A DNA stretch of 16,490 nt. It comes from VFZS01 sp964353255 (GTDB taxonomy: Bacteria > Acidobacteriota > Terriglobia > Bryobacterales > Bryobacteraceae). Each line of letters opens with the position of its first letter. The first letter of the stretch is position 1. Shown here one piece after another: positions 1-8,599 of the stretch. The stretch lies in contig CAYGVJ010000115.1 in the NCBI GenBank assembly GCA_964353255.1, positions 1 to 16,490 of the forward strand, read 5' to 3'. A program made the translations under genes and the position numbers. The notes under the pieces are model-generated. The model was not told the DNA's origin and did no database searches. It saw only the letters and a list, made by a program, of their open reading frames with translations.

Positions 1-370
1 TCTCGCAGAAAACGTGCATGTCGCGATTCAAGGCCCAGTTGGCGATGAAGGCGTGATGGTGATCCGCGGTGCAAATGATCACGGCCTCAACGTCCTTCTG
101 ATCGAGACACCGGCGCCAGTCCCAGTAGGTCTTGGCCTTGGGGAAAATCTGGAGGGCTTCTTTGGTGCGGAGATCGTTGATGTCGCACAGGGCCACCACG
201 TTCTCGTTCCGCATGGTGCTGTAGTGCGCGGTTCCACGGCCCCATACGCCGATGAGGGCGATGTTCAGCCGGTTGCTGGGGGCGGTCTGCCCTCTCAGCA
301 TGCCGCTTCTCAGGATGGTCAATCCCGCGGCGGAGGCCGCTGCGGATTTCAGCAAATCACGTCGTTGCAT
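1..370 (-). CDS. Gfo/Idh/MocA-family oxidoreductase with Tat signal (N-terminal part only)
   Basis: Reading the minus strand from the ATG at 370 gives an open frame to the window edge (123 codons). It begins MQRRDLLKSAAASAAG, a twin-arginine signal (RR, then a hydrophobic run, then a cleavage region near GQT), so the protein is exported folded. A Rossmann start follows: LNIALIGVWGRG (GxxGxG nucleotide-binding loop), then VALCDIND with the acidic residue expected to hold the ribose of NAD(P), and DVEAVIICTADHHHAFIANW, the usual second half of the fold. These are hallmarks of Gfo/Idh/MocA sugar or inositol dehydrogenases. The start is supported by GGAGGA at 378-383, seven bases upstream. Cofactor use is known for the family; the substrate cannot be told. 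In Acidobacteria and Planctomycetes such Tat-exported members are often numerous and sit by carbohydrate genes, as here. The catalytic part lies outside the window. Confidence 0.93.
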   Translation of the reverse strand, partial: MQRRDLLKSAAASAAGLTILRSGMLRGQTAPSNRLNIALIGVWGRGTAHYSTMRNENVVALCDINDLRTKEALQIFPKAKTYWDWRRCLDQKDVEAVIICTADHHHAFIANWALNRDMHVFCE

Positions 371-439
371 AGCCTGGTCCTCCTGTTCATGGTAGCCGAC
401 CTCGGATTCCTCTGCTGGCCTGGCGGGTCTGTGTGCGCC

Positions 440-510
440 CTGCCTCAGTCGGCAATGGGGTGTTCTCTCCGTCACCCTAACGGCGAACACTCCATTTCCG
501 GCTGAGGCGG
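440..510. repeat. Long imperfect inverted repeat (hairpin)
   Basis: Arms 440-465 and 485-510 pair over 26 bases with about four mismatches. The inner 12 bases (AATGGGGTGTTC against GAACACTCCATT) have one mismatch. The 19-base loop itself contains a short CCGT...ACGG stem. The element lies 70-140 bases upstream of the oxidoreductase start at 370, so it could be a structure in that gene's leader, a terminator, or a small mobile palindromic repeat. No T-tract follows either arm. Confidence 0.6.
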
Positions 511-1230
511 GACACGGCAAGAAGCCATCACCCAACTCGACGCAGCACGCGCATCAACCGAGCCGTTTCGAAGGGCGTCGTAGACCCGACCAGGCGACCA
601 AACCCGACCCAACGCCGTCTTGCGGCCAACTTCCGAGTGGGCTACGACACAGTCCCTATCGCGTTGTCAGGCGGTCGACAGCGGTGGAAACCGAGAGTGC
701 TGGGGCGACTGCCACGGGTAACGCGTCATGCGACTGTCAAATGCCTGAAGCGGCCAGGCCACCTCGAGGAGGCTGCCCGCGAGACGGTCGACAAAAGACG
801 CGGAGGGGAGCCACGCGCTTTCATCTGCGGTAGTCGCTATGATGCAGCAGGAGATCGACCCCGCCAGCATTCCCTTTCGGGTGCATTTGAGCATACCCCC
901 ATTTGCCTCCTGTCGAGCTTTTCCAGCTCAATTTTGCTCCCTGACGCCCCAGTCGGCCCCGGAAGGGATCCTGCTAGCCCGTCCCAACGAACCCAAGACG
1001 CCAAGTCCCGCCTTTCTCGACCATTACAGGGACACCTCACCCTCCCTTGCCTGCTCGCCCGAATCGATTTTCTTCTTTCCCCGGTCCCGGCTCACCCTGC
1101 TGGCATCGGCGGAGCGCGAATGAGCCGCACCATAGCTCCCAGCGCCCGGACCGTGAGATGATTCTCCGCCCCTTGCAGTCCAGTCGATACTCAACACTAA
1201 TCGGCCGCAATCAACGGGCTCTTCGCGCGC

Positions 1231-1250
1231 GAACGGTTTCGGAACCGTTC
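1231..1250. promoter_or_regulatory. Operator-like perfect palindrome with an extra half site
   Basis: GAACGGTTTCGGAACCGTTC is a perfect inverted repeat: 8-base arms around TCGG. A third copy of the half site AACGGTT stands at 1264-1270, 32 bases (about three helical turns) after the first. The array ends 18 bases before the -35 box of the receptor promoter. Its centre is about 82 bases before the expected transcription start, which fits an activator or an upstream repressor site. The regulator is not identifiable. No T-tract follows, so a terminator is unlikely. Confidence 0.5.
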
Positions 1251-1287
1251 ACCATAGACAACCAACGGTTGCTGGGAACAAAAAACG

Positions 1288-1316
1288 TTGACAGCAATTG
1301 CATTCTCGTGTCTACT
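1288..1316 (+). promoter_or_regulatory. Sigma70-type promoter of the TonB receptor
   Basis: A perfect -35 TTGACA at 1288-1293 is followed, after exactly 17 bases, by TCTACT at 1311-1316 (4 of 6 matches to TATAAT). Transcription would start near 1323, leaving a leader of only about 15 bases. That leader is essentially just the ribosome-binding site GAGGAG (1325-1330) and a 7-base spacer. Confidence 0.65.
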
Positions 1317-1337
1317 ATTGGGTCGAGGAGTTGAACT

Positions 1338-4300
1338 ATGCCCAACAACGTACGTGATGCTCGCAATCTCATGATTCTTCTGTGTTTAGCGGTCTTTGTG
1401 GTTGGTTTCGCCAGAGCCCAAACCAACGTAGGACGAATCTCGGGCACCGTGGTGGACTCGTCCGGAGCCGCTGTGCCGGGCTGCAAGGTAGACGCAATCG
1501 ACGTGAGCACGAGGATCGCTCAAGCCGTCCAGACCGGTGACGCCGGCTTCTACGTATTCGCCAGCCTGCCGGCGGGCACCTACAATTTGATCATCGAGCG
1601 CCAGGGCTTCCGCCGCAGTGAACAACTGGGCGTAGTTCTGGACGCCTCCTCGCAACGTTCGATCAACTTCAAGCTGGAGGTCGGCGCCGTAAGCGAATCG
1701 GTGTCGGTGTCGGCGACGGCACAGCAAGTGCAGACCAACTCGGGCGACATTAGCCGGGTCCTCAATGACAGGCAGGTTAGCCAGATCGCTCTGAACGGCA
1801 GGAACTATGCCCAGTTGCTGCGGCTTCTTCCTGGCGTCATGGCGCAAGACACCAACCCCTTCGGCATGCAACTGTCGACCACCACCCAGAGGGTGAACGG
1901 CGTGCGCAGCAATTCCGTCGAGTTTATGGTCGATGGCACGAGAAACTTTGACAGCGGAGTGGCTATCAATCACGTTATAAGCCCCATTGTGGACACTATA
2001 GCGGAGGTAAGAGTGAACACCTCGAGCTATAGCGCGGAGTCCGCCGGCAAATCCGGCGCTGCCGTTAACGTTGTGACCAAGACTGGCACCAACGAATTCC
2101 ATGGCTCGCTATTCGAGTTTGTCCGGAATGACGCCCTCGACGCACGTTCATTTTTCGCCCAGCGGGTGGAGACCCTGCGGTTTAACGCTTTCGGAGGAAC
2201 CTTCGGCGGACCTATCTTTATTCCAAGGAAATGGAACACCAGTAGGGAGAAGCTGTTCTTCTTCGTCGGTCGGGAATGGAAGTACACCCATCAAGGCACC
2301 ACGAACGTGAACCTCGTCCCGACACTCGCGGAGCGCCAGGGCAACTTCCAAAACAGCTCGCTGTCGGCTCCCGTGGACCCGACCAGCAAGGCGCCTTACC
2401 CCGACCGGATCGTGCCTCCCTCAGTCTGGTCGCATAACGGCCCGCTGATGTTGGCTGTGTATCCGGCGCCCAACTTCACCGGTCCGGGTGGCAACTACGT
2501 CGTGACGGGAATGAATGTGTTTGATCCGAGCTCACTGTTGCTACGGTTCGACTATTACTTCTCTCCCGAAGTTCACTTGGCGTACCGCTGGACCGCTGGT
2601 TCCAATAAGGTAATCCAGCCGTTCGGCGGCAACACTTTGGGCATAGGGCCTGGTTCGCGGAACAGGCCCGGTTACTTGGAGTCGTTGAGCCTTTCCCATA
2701 CGATCTCTCCCACCGCCTTGAATTACTTCATGTTCAGCGTGACAAAAGACAATGTGCATGGCGACATCATTGGAGACGAGCAGGGCCGCGCTCGGACCGG
2801 CGTAAATGTGCCGCTGGTTTTCCCGTCCAACCGGTCCAACGTCATGCCCCGGTTGAACGTTGCGGGCTTCGCGTCCATTGGCGTGTACGACCGGAACCAA
2901 ACGGACAACCTGTACTTCATTTGGCGGGACGACTTCACCAAGGTGTGGGGACACCACACGCTGAAATTCGGGATGCAGGTGGCGCGCGCGCGCCGCACTC
3001 AAGATACCAAGGCGCACGATGAAGGCACCGTCACCTTCAACACTTCGGCGCAAAAGACGACGAAGAATGCAATCGCTGACGTCTTGGTTGGAAATTTCCA
3101 GCTGTTTACGCAAGACGAGAAGAATACGTACTACTATGTTCGGAACAACGAGTACGAGTTCTATGCTCAGGATGGCTGGAAGGCGACGCGACGCTTGAGT
3201 GTCGAGCTGGGGCTGCGCTACACTGTATGGCCGCCGTACGTCAATATACAGGGGAACACTGCGACCTTCGAGCCGAGCCTCTACAAACCCGCCAGCGCTC
3301 CCACCGTGAGCGGCGTGGACGGCACAATCACGCCCAATACGGGGGTCCCGTACAACGGGATTTCCCTGTTTGGAAGCGGCTTCCCGAGTTATGCCAATGG
3401 GCGGCTGACCCAGTACAACGACGCGTCACTACAGGGTCTGTTCCACGATTTGCCCGCGGGTGGTAGCGCTACCAACTTTAATAATTGGGCGCCCCGGCTG
3501 GGCGTCGCCTACGACCCGTTCGGGACCGGCAAGACGGCGATCCGCACGGGCTTTGGGGTATTCTACGATCACATCGGCTCGGATTACAACATGAACCTTT
3601 CGGCCATGCCGCCGTTTCAAAACAGCGCGAGCATTTATAACGGCAATATCGACAACCCTGCCGGTGGAACGGCTCAGAAGGTCCCGGCCAGTCTGACCCA
3701 TTGGGGCAGGCCCCACAAAGATCCGAGCATTATATCTTGGAATTTCGGCATCCAGCAGCAGCTTGCCCGCGACATCATCGTGGAAGGCAACTACGTGGGG
3801 AATGTTGGCCGGCATTTGGAGTGGACTGTAGACCTGAACCAACTGCCTCGAGGAACGCTGCTGGGGGCGAACAGCAGCACCAACCCAAACGCACTGCGGC
3901 GGTATCTCGGCTATGCCAGTATCAGCTCGTGGGAAACCGGCGACAACTCTAACTACAATGCCTTGCAGGTTGCGGTCAGCCGGCGCATAAGCAAGGGTGT
4001 TTCCTTCGGCGTGAGCTATAGCTTCTCCAAAACAATGGATGGGAGCGGTGGCACACCGCAAAACTCGTATGACGCTCGGGTCGATTATGCTCTTTCGAGC
4101 ATTCACCGCAAGCAGATACTAAACTTTAACTATATCTATGAATTCCCGTTCTTGGCGAAGCATTCGAGCGCAGTGGTACGAAATGTTTTGGCGGGGTGGG
4201 GGGTGGCCGGAGTGACGAGTTTTCAGAGCGGGGCCCCCAACAGTGTCACTGTGCCGCAGGATATCGCGCGTATTGGTGTGGCATCGAGCCGGGCCTCTGT

Positions 4301-4664
4301 GAATGGTGAGCCCTACCTGCCCCCGGATCAGCGGACACTGTCCAGGTGGTTTAACGCGGCGGCGTTCTTGCTGCCCGCGCAGATGACGTTGGGCCAGTTC
4401 GGAAACACGGGACGCAACATTCTAATCGGGCCGGGCTTCGAGGTGTGGGACTTGTCACTGGTCAAGAACTTTTCTTTCGGGGCTGAGAGGGTGCGTTTGC
4501 AGTTCCGCGCCGAGGCTTTCAACATCTTGAACCACGCCAACTTCACTAGCATTGGCACCTCTGCGACGTTCAATTCCTCCGGTCAACCGTCCGGGACCTT
4601 CGGTGCCGTCACGGGATCGGGTCCGGGGCGGACCCTGGAGTTCGGATTGAAGTTCATGTTTTAG
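1338..4664 (+). CDS. TonB-dependent receptor, Oar-like, with carboxypeptidase-regulatory-like N-terminal domain
   Basis: Outer-membrane active transporter, 1108 aa, typical in length for the Acidobacterial Oar/CarboxypepD_reg-like group. A signal peptide (LMILLCLAVFVVGFARAQ) occupies residues 11-28. A Cna-B/carboxypeptidase-regulatory-like beta domain runs about 32-115 (ISGTVVDSSGAAVPG ... SLPAGTYNLIIERQGF). The plug domain follows at about 120-250 (IALNGRNYAQLLRLLPGV, VNGVRSNSVEFMVDG, SGAAVNVVTKTGTNEFHG), then the long beta-barrel with repeated aromatic strands, ending in phenylalanine as barrel proteins do. ATG 1338 is chosen because GAGGAG sits seven bases upstream and the signal peptide starts directly. 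Family knowledge: such receptors take up oligosaccharides or other bulky ligands using TonB energy. The next gene, a secreted lyase-like enzyme with an almost identical start context, suggests carbohydrate uptake; the substrate is inference. Base composition is visibly less GC-rich than in the recG region. Confidence 0.95.
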   Translation: MPNNVRDARNLMILLCLAVFVVGFARAQTNVGRISGTVVDSSGAAVPGCKVDAIDVSTRIAQAVQTGDAGFYVFASLPAGTYNLIIERQGFRRSEQLGVVLDASSQRSINFKLEVGAVSESVSVSATAQQVQTNSGDISRVLNDRQVSQIALNGRNYAQLLRLLPGVMAQDTNPFGMQLSTTTQRVNGVRSNSVEFMVDGTRNFDSGVAINHVISPIVDTIAEVRVNTSSYSAESAGKSGAAVNVVTKTGTNEFHGSLFEFVRNDALDARSFFAQRVETLRFNAFGGTFGGPIFIPRKWNTSREKLFFFVGREWKYTHQGTTNVNLVPTLAERQGNFQNSSLSAPVDPTSKAPYPDRIVPPSVWSHNGPLMLAVYPAPNFTGPGGNYVVTGMNVFDPSSLLLRFDYYFSPEVHLAYRWTAGSNKVIQPFGGNTLGIGPGSRNRPGYLESLSLSHTISPTALNYFMFSVTKDNVHGDIIGDEQGRARTGVNVPLVFPSNRSNVMPRLNVAGFASIGVYDRNQTDNLYFIWRDDFTKVWGHHTLKFGMQVARARRTQDTKAHDEGTVTFNTSAQKTTKNAIADVLVGNFQLFTQDEKNTYYYVRNNEYEFYAQDGWKATRRLSVELGLRYTVWPPYVNIQGNTATFEPSLYKPASAPTVSGVDGTITPNTGVPYNGISLFGSGFPSYANGRLTQYNDASLQGLFHDLPAGGSATNFNNWAPRLGVAYDPFGTGKTAIRTGFGVFYDHIGSDYNMNLSAMPPFQNSASIYNGNIDNPAGGTAQKVPASLTHWGRPHKDPSIISWNFGIQQQLARDIIVEGNYVGNVGRHLEWTVDLNQLPRGTLLGANSSTNPNALRRYLGYASISSWETGDNSNYNALQVAVSRRISKGVSFGVSYSFSKTMDGSGGTPQNSYDARVDYALSSIHRKQILNFNYIYEFPFLAKHSSAVVRNVLAGWGVAGVTSFQSGAPNSVTVPQDIARIGVASSRASVNGEPYLPPDQRTLSRWFNAAAFLLPAQMTLGQFGNTGRNILIGPGFEVWDLSLVKNFSFGAERVRLQFRAEAFNILNHANFTSIGTSATFNSSGQPSGTFGAVTGSGPGRTLEFGLKFMF

Positions 4665-4893
4665 ATGTACGGGCAACGATATACAAAAGCGAAGAACGTT
4701 TCTTGAAGGATAGCGCTGGGGCTGTGCTGGCCGGTAGCAGAAGTGGCAAGCCGAAGTCCAGGCTGTGCTTCTGGATTGCGAAGTGTGAGTCATTGCCTTT
4801 GCAAACAGCGATAGGCCGGGTATCAAGGATGGAAATCCGGGTGGGAACACCTCGGTGCAAGGGCACCGTGATTGCGATTCGAGGAGACGTACT
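4665..4893. other. Gap between receptor and lyase genes
   Basis: The 229 bases between the two genes hold no clear promoter or terminator. There is a 9-base direct repeat GGCTGTGCT at 4720-4728 and 4761-4769 (41 bases apart). A compact hairpin, CGGTGC-AAGG-GCACCG, lies at 4853-4868, only 12 bases before the ribosome-binding site of the lyase gene. Co-transcription with the receptor is plausible but not shown. Confidence 0.4.
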
Positions 4894-7800
4894 ATGCCAT
4901 TTCTGTACTGCTTGCTGTTGACCGCGGCCGTGGCGGCAGCCCCTTTGGGGCCATGGCTGCCGCCTGCCACCAAAGACGTTCAGGTCGAGAGACAGGACGA
5001 GAACACCTGGAGGATCCGCTCCACGACCGCCGGGGAATTCACGCTCGAGTCCTCTCAACGCTACGACGCCAAGCCCGGCGACGCCTTTGAGGTGGAGCTG
5101 CCAATCCGGGTGGACTTTCACACCAGGGCCATGGCGGAACTGGTTTGTTACGATGCTGCGAACAAGGAGATCCCAGTTTCCTCCTCGCGTGGCTCAGGAC
5201 GGGGAACGGGCTGGGAGACCGTGCGGCGTATTTTTCCAGTCAGACCTGGGACGGCCAGCGTTCGCGCGCGCCTTCGGGGGGCCGGGCGGGGCGAGTTGTG
5301 GCTTGGGAACCTCGAGTTCGGACCCAGGAAGGTGGATCCATATCAAACCGGCGCGCTGATTTCGAAGGTCGGTCCGCGGAACGGGCTGGTGCTAAGCGCC
5401 AACCTCGGGGTTCTCAATCGGGAGCGCATCGCGGGGGAAGACCGCGACGGAGATGGCAAATGGGCGCTCGTTCTGGTGGACTTGGACGACATCTCCGAGA
5501 TCGGAGGGTATTACGCGCGCAGAGCCTTCAATCCGGACACGGAGGGGGAAGACTGGCGCAGCAGTTTTCGGTACCGGCCCAACGAGATGTACTGGTTTGA
5601 CGGCGCCGTGTTGAAGTCGGACTCGGTCACCCGAGACCGGGCTCCGGACTTCGCGCAGGCCCTGCATTACCGCGAGCGTGTCCATGCCGGTTCCTATCGG
5701 GCAATCATGAACGGTCCAGGGAGGGCGGTGGCGGTCTCCGTCGATGGCAAGACCTGGAAGCGCTTCGAGGGCGGCCAGGAAGCGGAGCTGGGGGATCTCA
5801 ACGCGGGGAATGGATTCATCGAGTTTTGGGTTGACGCCTGCTACCGGGATCCGGTCTCCCAAGGGCCGGTGTATTTCGATTACGTGCGCCTCTTGCCGGC
5901 CGACGATGCGCCTGCGGCGGATCGTCTGTTTGCCGCTGCGCTTCAGAGGCCCGCGAAGTTGAGCCGTGGCTCGGTCGAGGAGAAACGGGTAACCCTCCGT
6001 GTGCAAGCGCCAAGGTTCGACGGCGGGAAGAATTGGCCGGTTCGTTGCGGCCTGCCCATTCCCCGAGGGGAACTGGCAGCGGCCGAACGGGTGGAGTTGC
6101 TGGACGCGCAAGGAAAGCCCGTGCCGAGCCAGAACCGGACGCTGGCCACCTGGGAGGATGGCTCCGTGAAATGGCTCTACCTGGATTTTCGCCACGACTT
6201 CTCCGTCGCCGCCGAAGGGCGATACACCGTCGCCTACGGCAACCGGGTGAAGGCATCGGCGCCGGTTTCAGGAGTGCAGGTCCGCGGCACTGGTGCGGGA
6301 ATCGAGGTGGACACCGGGGCGATCCGCTTCCGGGTGCCCAAGGAACGATTCGGCATCCTGGAAGACGTGCGGCTGGCTTCGGGGAAGGCGCTCCAGTCAG
6401 AGCCCGTATCCGTCACCATCACCGAGGCGAGCGGCAAGATCTGGCGGGCTCTGGACCTCCCGGTGGAGAAGCTGGAAATCGAGCAGGCCGGGCCTCTGCA
6501 CGCCGTGATTGTGGCGGAGACGAAACTGGCGCCCTCGGGCAAACCCTCCTCTGGTTTCTACCATCGCGCTCGTATCCATGCCTACGTCGGTTCACCGCTT
6601 GTTCAGGTCGATTACTTTGTCGCCAACACGGACAGTCGCGATGCCGGCGTGGTTCAAGGGTCGATGGCCAGCATGATTCGGGTGAGATCGATCGCGCTCA
6701 ACGTGAAGCCTGCCGCGGCCGTGTCGGCGGGTGTTTCCGCGCTCGCAGAGGGGAACACCGGCGCTGTGATCCAGCGGACCGCTGAAACCGCGGTGGTGCA
6801 GTCACCGGCCGGCGCGCAGGAGAAGCGCACGCGCGTGCCGGGCTGGGTCGCCGTGCAGTTGGAGTCGGGCGGGTCCATCCAGGCCGGCGTGGAAGCCTTT
6901 CGCGAGCAATTTCCGAAGGCCTTGCGCTGGGGCCGGGAAGGACTTGAGATCGCTCTGTGGGCCGCGGAAGGCGGCGACTACGAATGGTTCGAGGGCGTGG
7001 GTAAGACACACCGGGTCTCGTTGTACTACGGTGATTCGAAAAGTTCCGACGCGGCGCTTCTGGCGCACGGGCCGGTAATGGCTGTGGCGGAGCCTGCCTG
7101 GTATACCGGTTCCGGCGCTCTCGGGCCACTGGTTGCGGCGAGCCAGAGCGGCTTGCCGCTGGTGGAGAAGACGCTCGATGCGAACATGAGAGCAACCATG
7201 ATCGGCCAGGTGGGCGTCGGCTTTGACAACTACGGAGATCATGACTGTCCGGGGTACGTGGAAGGCTCTCGTATATGGATCAACAACGAGATTGGCGTGC
7301 CAGCGGCGGCGATGGTGCTTTTTGCCCGCACGGGCGACCGCGATGCCCTCCGGATCGGACTGGCCGGGGCGCTGCACTTCCTTGACGTGGACATGATCCA
7401 CTACTCGAGTGTGCATGCTGACTGGGTTGGCGCGCCCCATGTTCACAGCCACGACCTTTTCCCTCACCACACCGCGGGCGCGCCAGACACGAGCGGCCAC
7501 GCCGGCTACGTCCAGGAGTTGATCTGGTATAGTTATTTCACCGGCGAGCCAGTTGGCCTCGCTGGCGCCCAAGGACTTGCGGATCGGGTTCTTCGCACTA
7601 TCAGGCCGGAAAGCAATGTGGGTGGCATGGAGCGCGTCCTCGGGCACCCGCTGATGACGCTAACCGATTTGTACGAGGCCACTTGGGACGAGAGGTACCT
7701 GCGCGGCGCCGCGAGGTTGGTTGACTGGGCTCTGAAATGGGAGCATCCTACTTTCAGCGGCTTCCTGACGCCGGTTGGCGAGGCTCCGGGGTTTTACGCC

Positions 7801-8541
7801 GGAAACCAGGGCTTCGCCGCGGGCACCATCCATGCCGGCCTTATCAAGTTCAATTCTTGGGCTAAGGCGCCCGAGGTCGATGCGATGCTGGAGCGGGACG
7901 CGCGCTGGACAGTCACGTTCCCTTGGCGCCCGCCGGCTGGCCTGGTGTGGAAGGCGGGCTTCCGCGGCGCACCTGGGTACGCCCAGTACATGGGAGAGCA
8001 CATGCGGCTGATGGCGTACGCTTACCGGCTGACCCAGGACCCGGTCTTCCTCGCGGTTCCGTACGATTCGCTTATCGATGCGTTTGTCGCAAACCCACGG
8101 CCAATCAATCCGAGGGCCCTTGGACGGATTTACAACTACCTGCCCTGGTTCCTCACAACCGTGAATCAGGCGGGCAACCCCGAGCCTGACCGGGAGTTAG
8201 TGGTGCTTGCTCCACCCGAAGCCGTGGAGGTGGGCAAGGGTGGCAGCGTGGCCGTTACCTTCCGAGTGCGGAATTACGGAAGATCGGCTGTATCCGGGCT
8301 GCGCGTTTCCTTCCAGCCGCGGCTGGACTTCAAAGCGGCGCCGGTCGGAGCGGTTCCGGTGACGATTCCTGCGGGCGGGGAGGCGGAGTTCCGATATACA
8401 GTTCAGGCGCCTGAGCGAATCAACTTGACCTGCGAGACCAACCGTGAGGCTTACGCCCACTGGTCCGCGGTCTACCAGCGCGAAGGCCACTCACAACTGG
8501 CGCACCGCTGGTTGAAGGTGTCTATCCGAGAACGTAAGTAG
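4894..8541 (+). CDS. Secreted PcRGLX/YetA-like (PL26-type) polysaccharide lyase-like protein
   Basis: 1215 aa, exported. The start is set at ATG 4894, since GAGGAG (4881-4886) is seven bases upstream and a signal peptide follows at once (MPFLYCLLLTAAVAAA); an in-frame GTG at 4855 would put an arginine-rich, unsignal-like stretch in front. Domains: a carbohydrate-binding-like beta domain about 25-142; a second, LamG-like or unassigned beta region about 145-335; a RIFT-barrel domain about 363-450 (WPVRCGLPIPRGEL, TWEDGSVKWLYLDF); a central beta-sandwich about 460-735; an alpha/alpha toroid about 740-1095 with conserved-looking DNYGDHDCPGY and a histidine cluster HVHSHDLFPHHT; and a CARDB/Ig-like tail about 1100-1212. 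The RIFT, sandwich and toroid order is that of fungal exo-rhamnogalacturonan lyase PcRGLX (PL26) and bacterial YetA. Activity on rhamnogalacturonan is inference from family. The ~360-residue N-terminal extension is unusual. Neighbouring TonB receptor supports glycan use. Confidence 0.8.
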   Translation: MPFLYCLLLTAAVAAAPLGPWLPPATKDVQVERQDENTWRIRSTTAGEFTLESSQRYDAKPGDAFEVELPIRVDFHTRAMAELVCYDAANKEIPVSSSRGSGRGTGWETVRRIFPVRPGTASVRARLRGAGRGELWLGNLEFGPRKVDPYQTGALISKVGPRNGLVLSANLGVLNRERIAGEDRDGDGKWALVLVDLDDISEIGGYYARRAFNPDTEGEDWRSSFRYRPNEMYWFDGAVLKSDSVTRDRAPDFAQALHYRERVHAGSYRAIMNGPGRAVAVSVDGKTWKRFEGGQEAELGDLNAGNGFIEFWVDACYRDPVSQGPVYFDYVRLLPADDAPAADRLFAAALQRPAKLSRGSVEEKRVTLRVQAPRFDGGKNWPVRCGLPIPRGELAAAERVELLDAQGKPVPSQNRTLATWEDGSVKWLYLDFRHDFSVAAEGRYTVAYGNRVKASAPVSGVQVRGTGAGIEVDTGAIRFRVPKERFGILEDVRLASGKALQSEPVSVTITEASGKIWRALDLPVEKLEIEQAGPLHAVIVAETKLAPSGKPSSGFYHRARIHAYVGSPLVQVDYFVANTDSRDAGVVQGSMASMIRVRSIALNVKPAAAVSAGVSALAEGNTGAVIQRTAETAVVQSPAGAQEKRTRVPGWVAVQLESGGSIQAGVEAFREQFPKALRWGREGLEIALWAAEGGDYEWFEGVGKTHRVSLYYGDSKSSDAALLAHGPVMAVAEPAWYTGSGALGPLVAASQSGLPLVEKTLDANMRATMIGQVGVGFDNYGDHDCPGYVEGSRIWINNEIGVPAAAMVLFARTGDRDALRIGLAGALHFLDVDMIHYSSVHADWVGAPHVHSHDLFPHHTAGAPDTSGHAGYVQELIWYSYFTGEPVGLAGAQGLADRVLRTIRPESNVGGMERVLGHPLMTLTDLYEATWDERYLRGAARLVDWALKWEHPTFSGFLTPVGEAPGFYAGNQGFAAGTIHAGLIKFNSWAKAPEVDAMLERDARWTVTFPWRPPAGLVWKAGFRGAPGYAQYMGEHMRLMAYAYRLTQDPVFLAVPYDSLIDAFVANPRPINPRALGRIYNYLPWFLTTVNQAGNPEPDRELVVLAPPEAVEVGKGGSVAVTFRVRNYGRSAVSGLRVSFQPRLDFKAAPVGAVPVTIPAGGEAEFRYTVQAPERINLTCETNREAYAHWSAVYQREGHSQLAHRWLKVSIRERK

Positions 8542-8556
8542 CCGCCTTCACATTCG

Positions 8557-8594
8557 GAGAATGCGCGCGTTCGCCGGATTTGGGCGCGCATCTC
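8557..8594. terminator. Hairpin between convergent genes (probable two-way terminator)
   Basis: ATGCGCGC (8561-8568) pairs perfectly with GCGCGCAT (8584-8591) around a 15-base loop. The stem extends by GAG/CTC past one bulged A. It fills most of the 58-base gap between two genes that end facing each other, the classic place for a shared terminator. There is no strong T-tract on either side. Confidence 0.55.
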
Positions 8595-8599
8595 GAGAG

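Larger units (their letters stand above)
371..1287. other. Long stretch with no recognisable gene
   Basis: About 970 bases separate the divergent starts at 370 and 1338, and I recognise no protein in any frame. The short open frames here have no family motifs, no good ribosome-binding sites and no believable start. What can be seen: a long imperfect hairpin at 440-510, a palindrome at 1231-1250, and a marked pyrimidine excess on the plus strand from roughly 895 to 1090. It could be the decayed remnant of a gene, a long regulatory leader, or both. No RNA gene is recognisable by eye. Confidence 0.6.

Noticed and set aside
637..1161. A 174-codon plus-strand open frame in the long gap
   Set aside because: No ribosome-binding site, no domain, low-complexity proline and serine content from a pyrimidine-rich stretch.
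5392..6195. A 267-codon minus-strand open frame inside the lyase gene
   Set aside because: Shadow of the lyase coding frame; no motif and no start signal.
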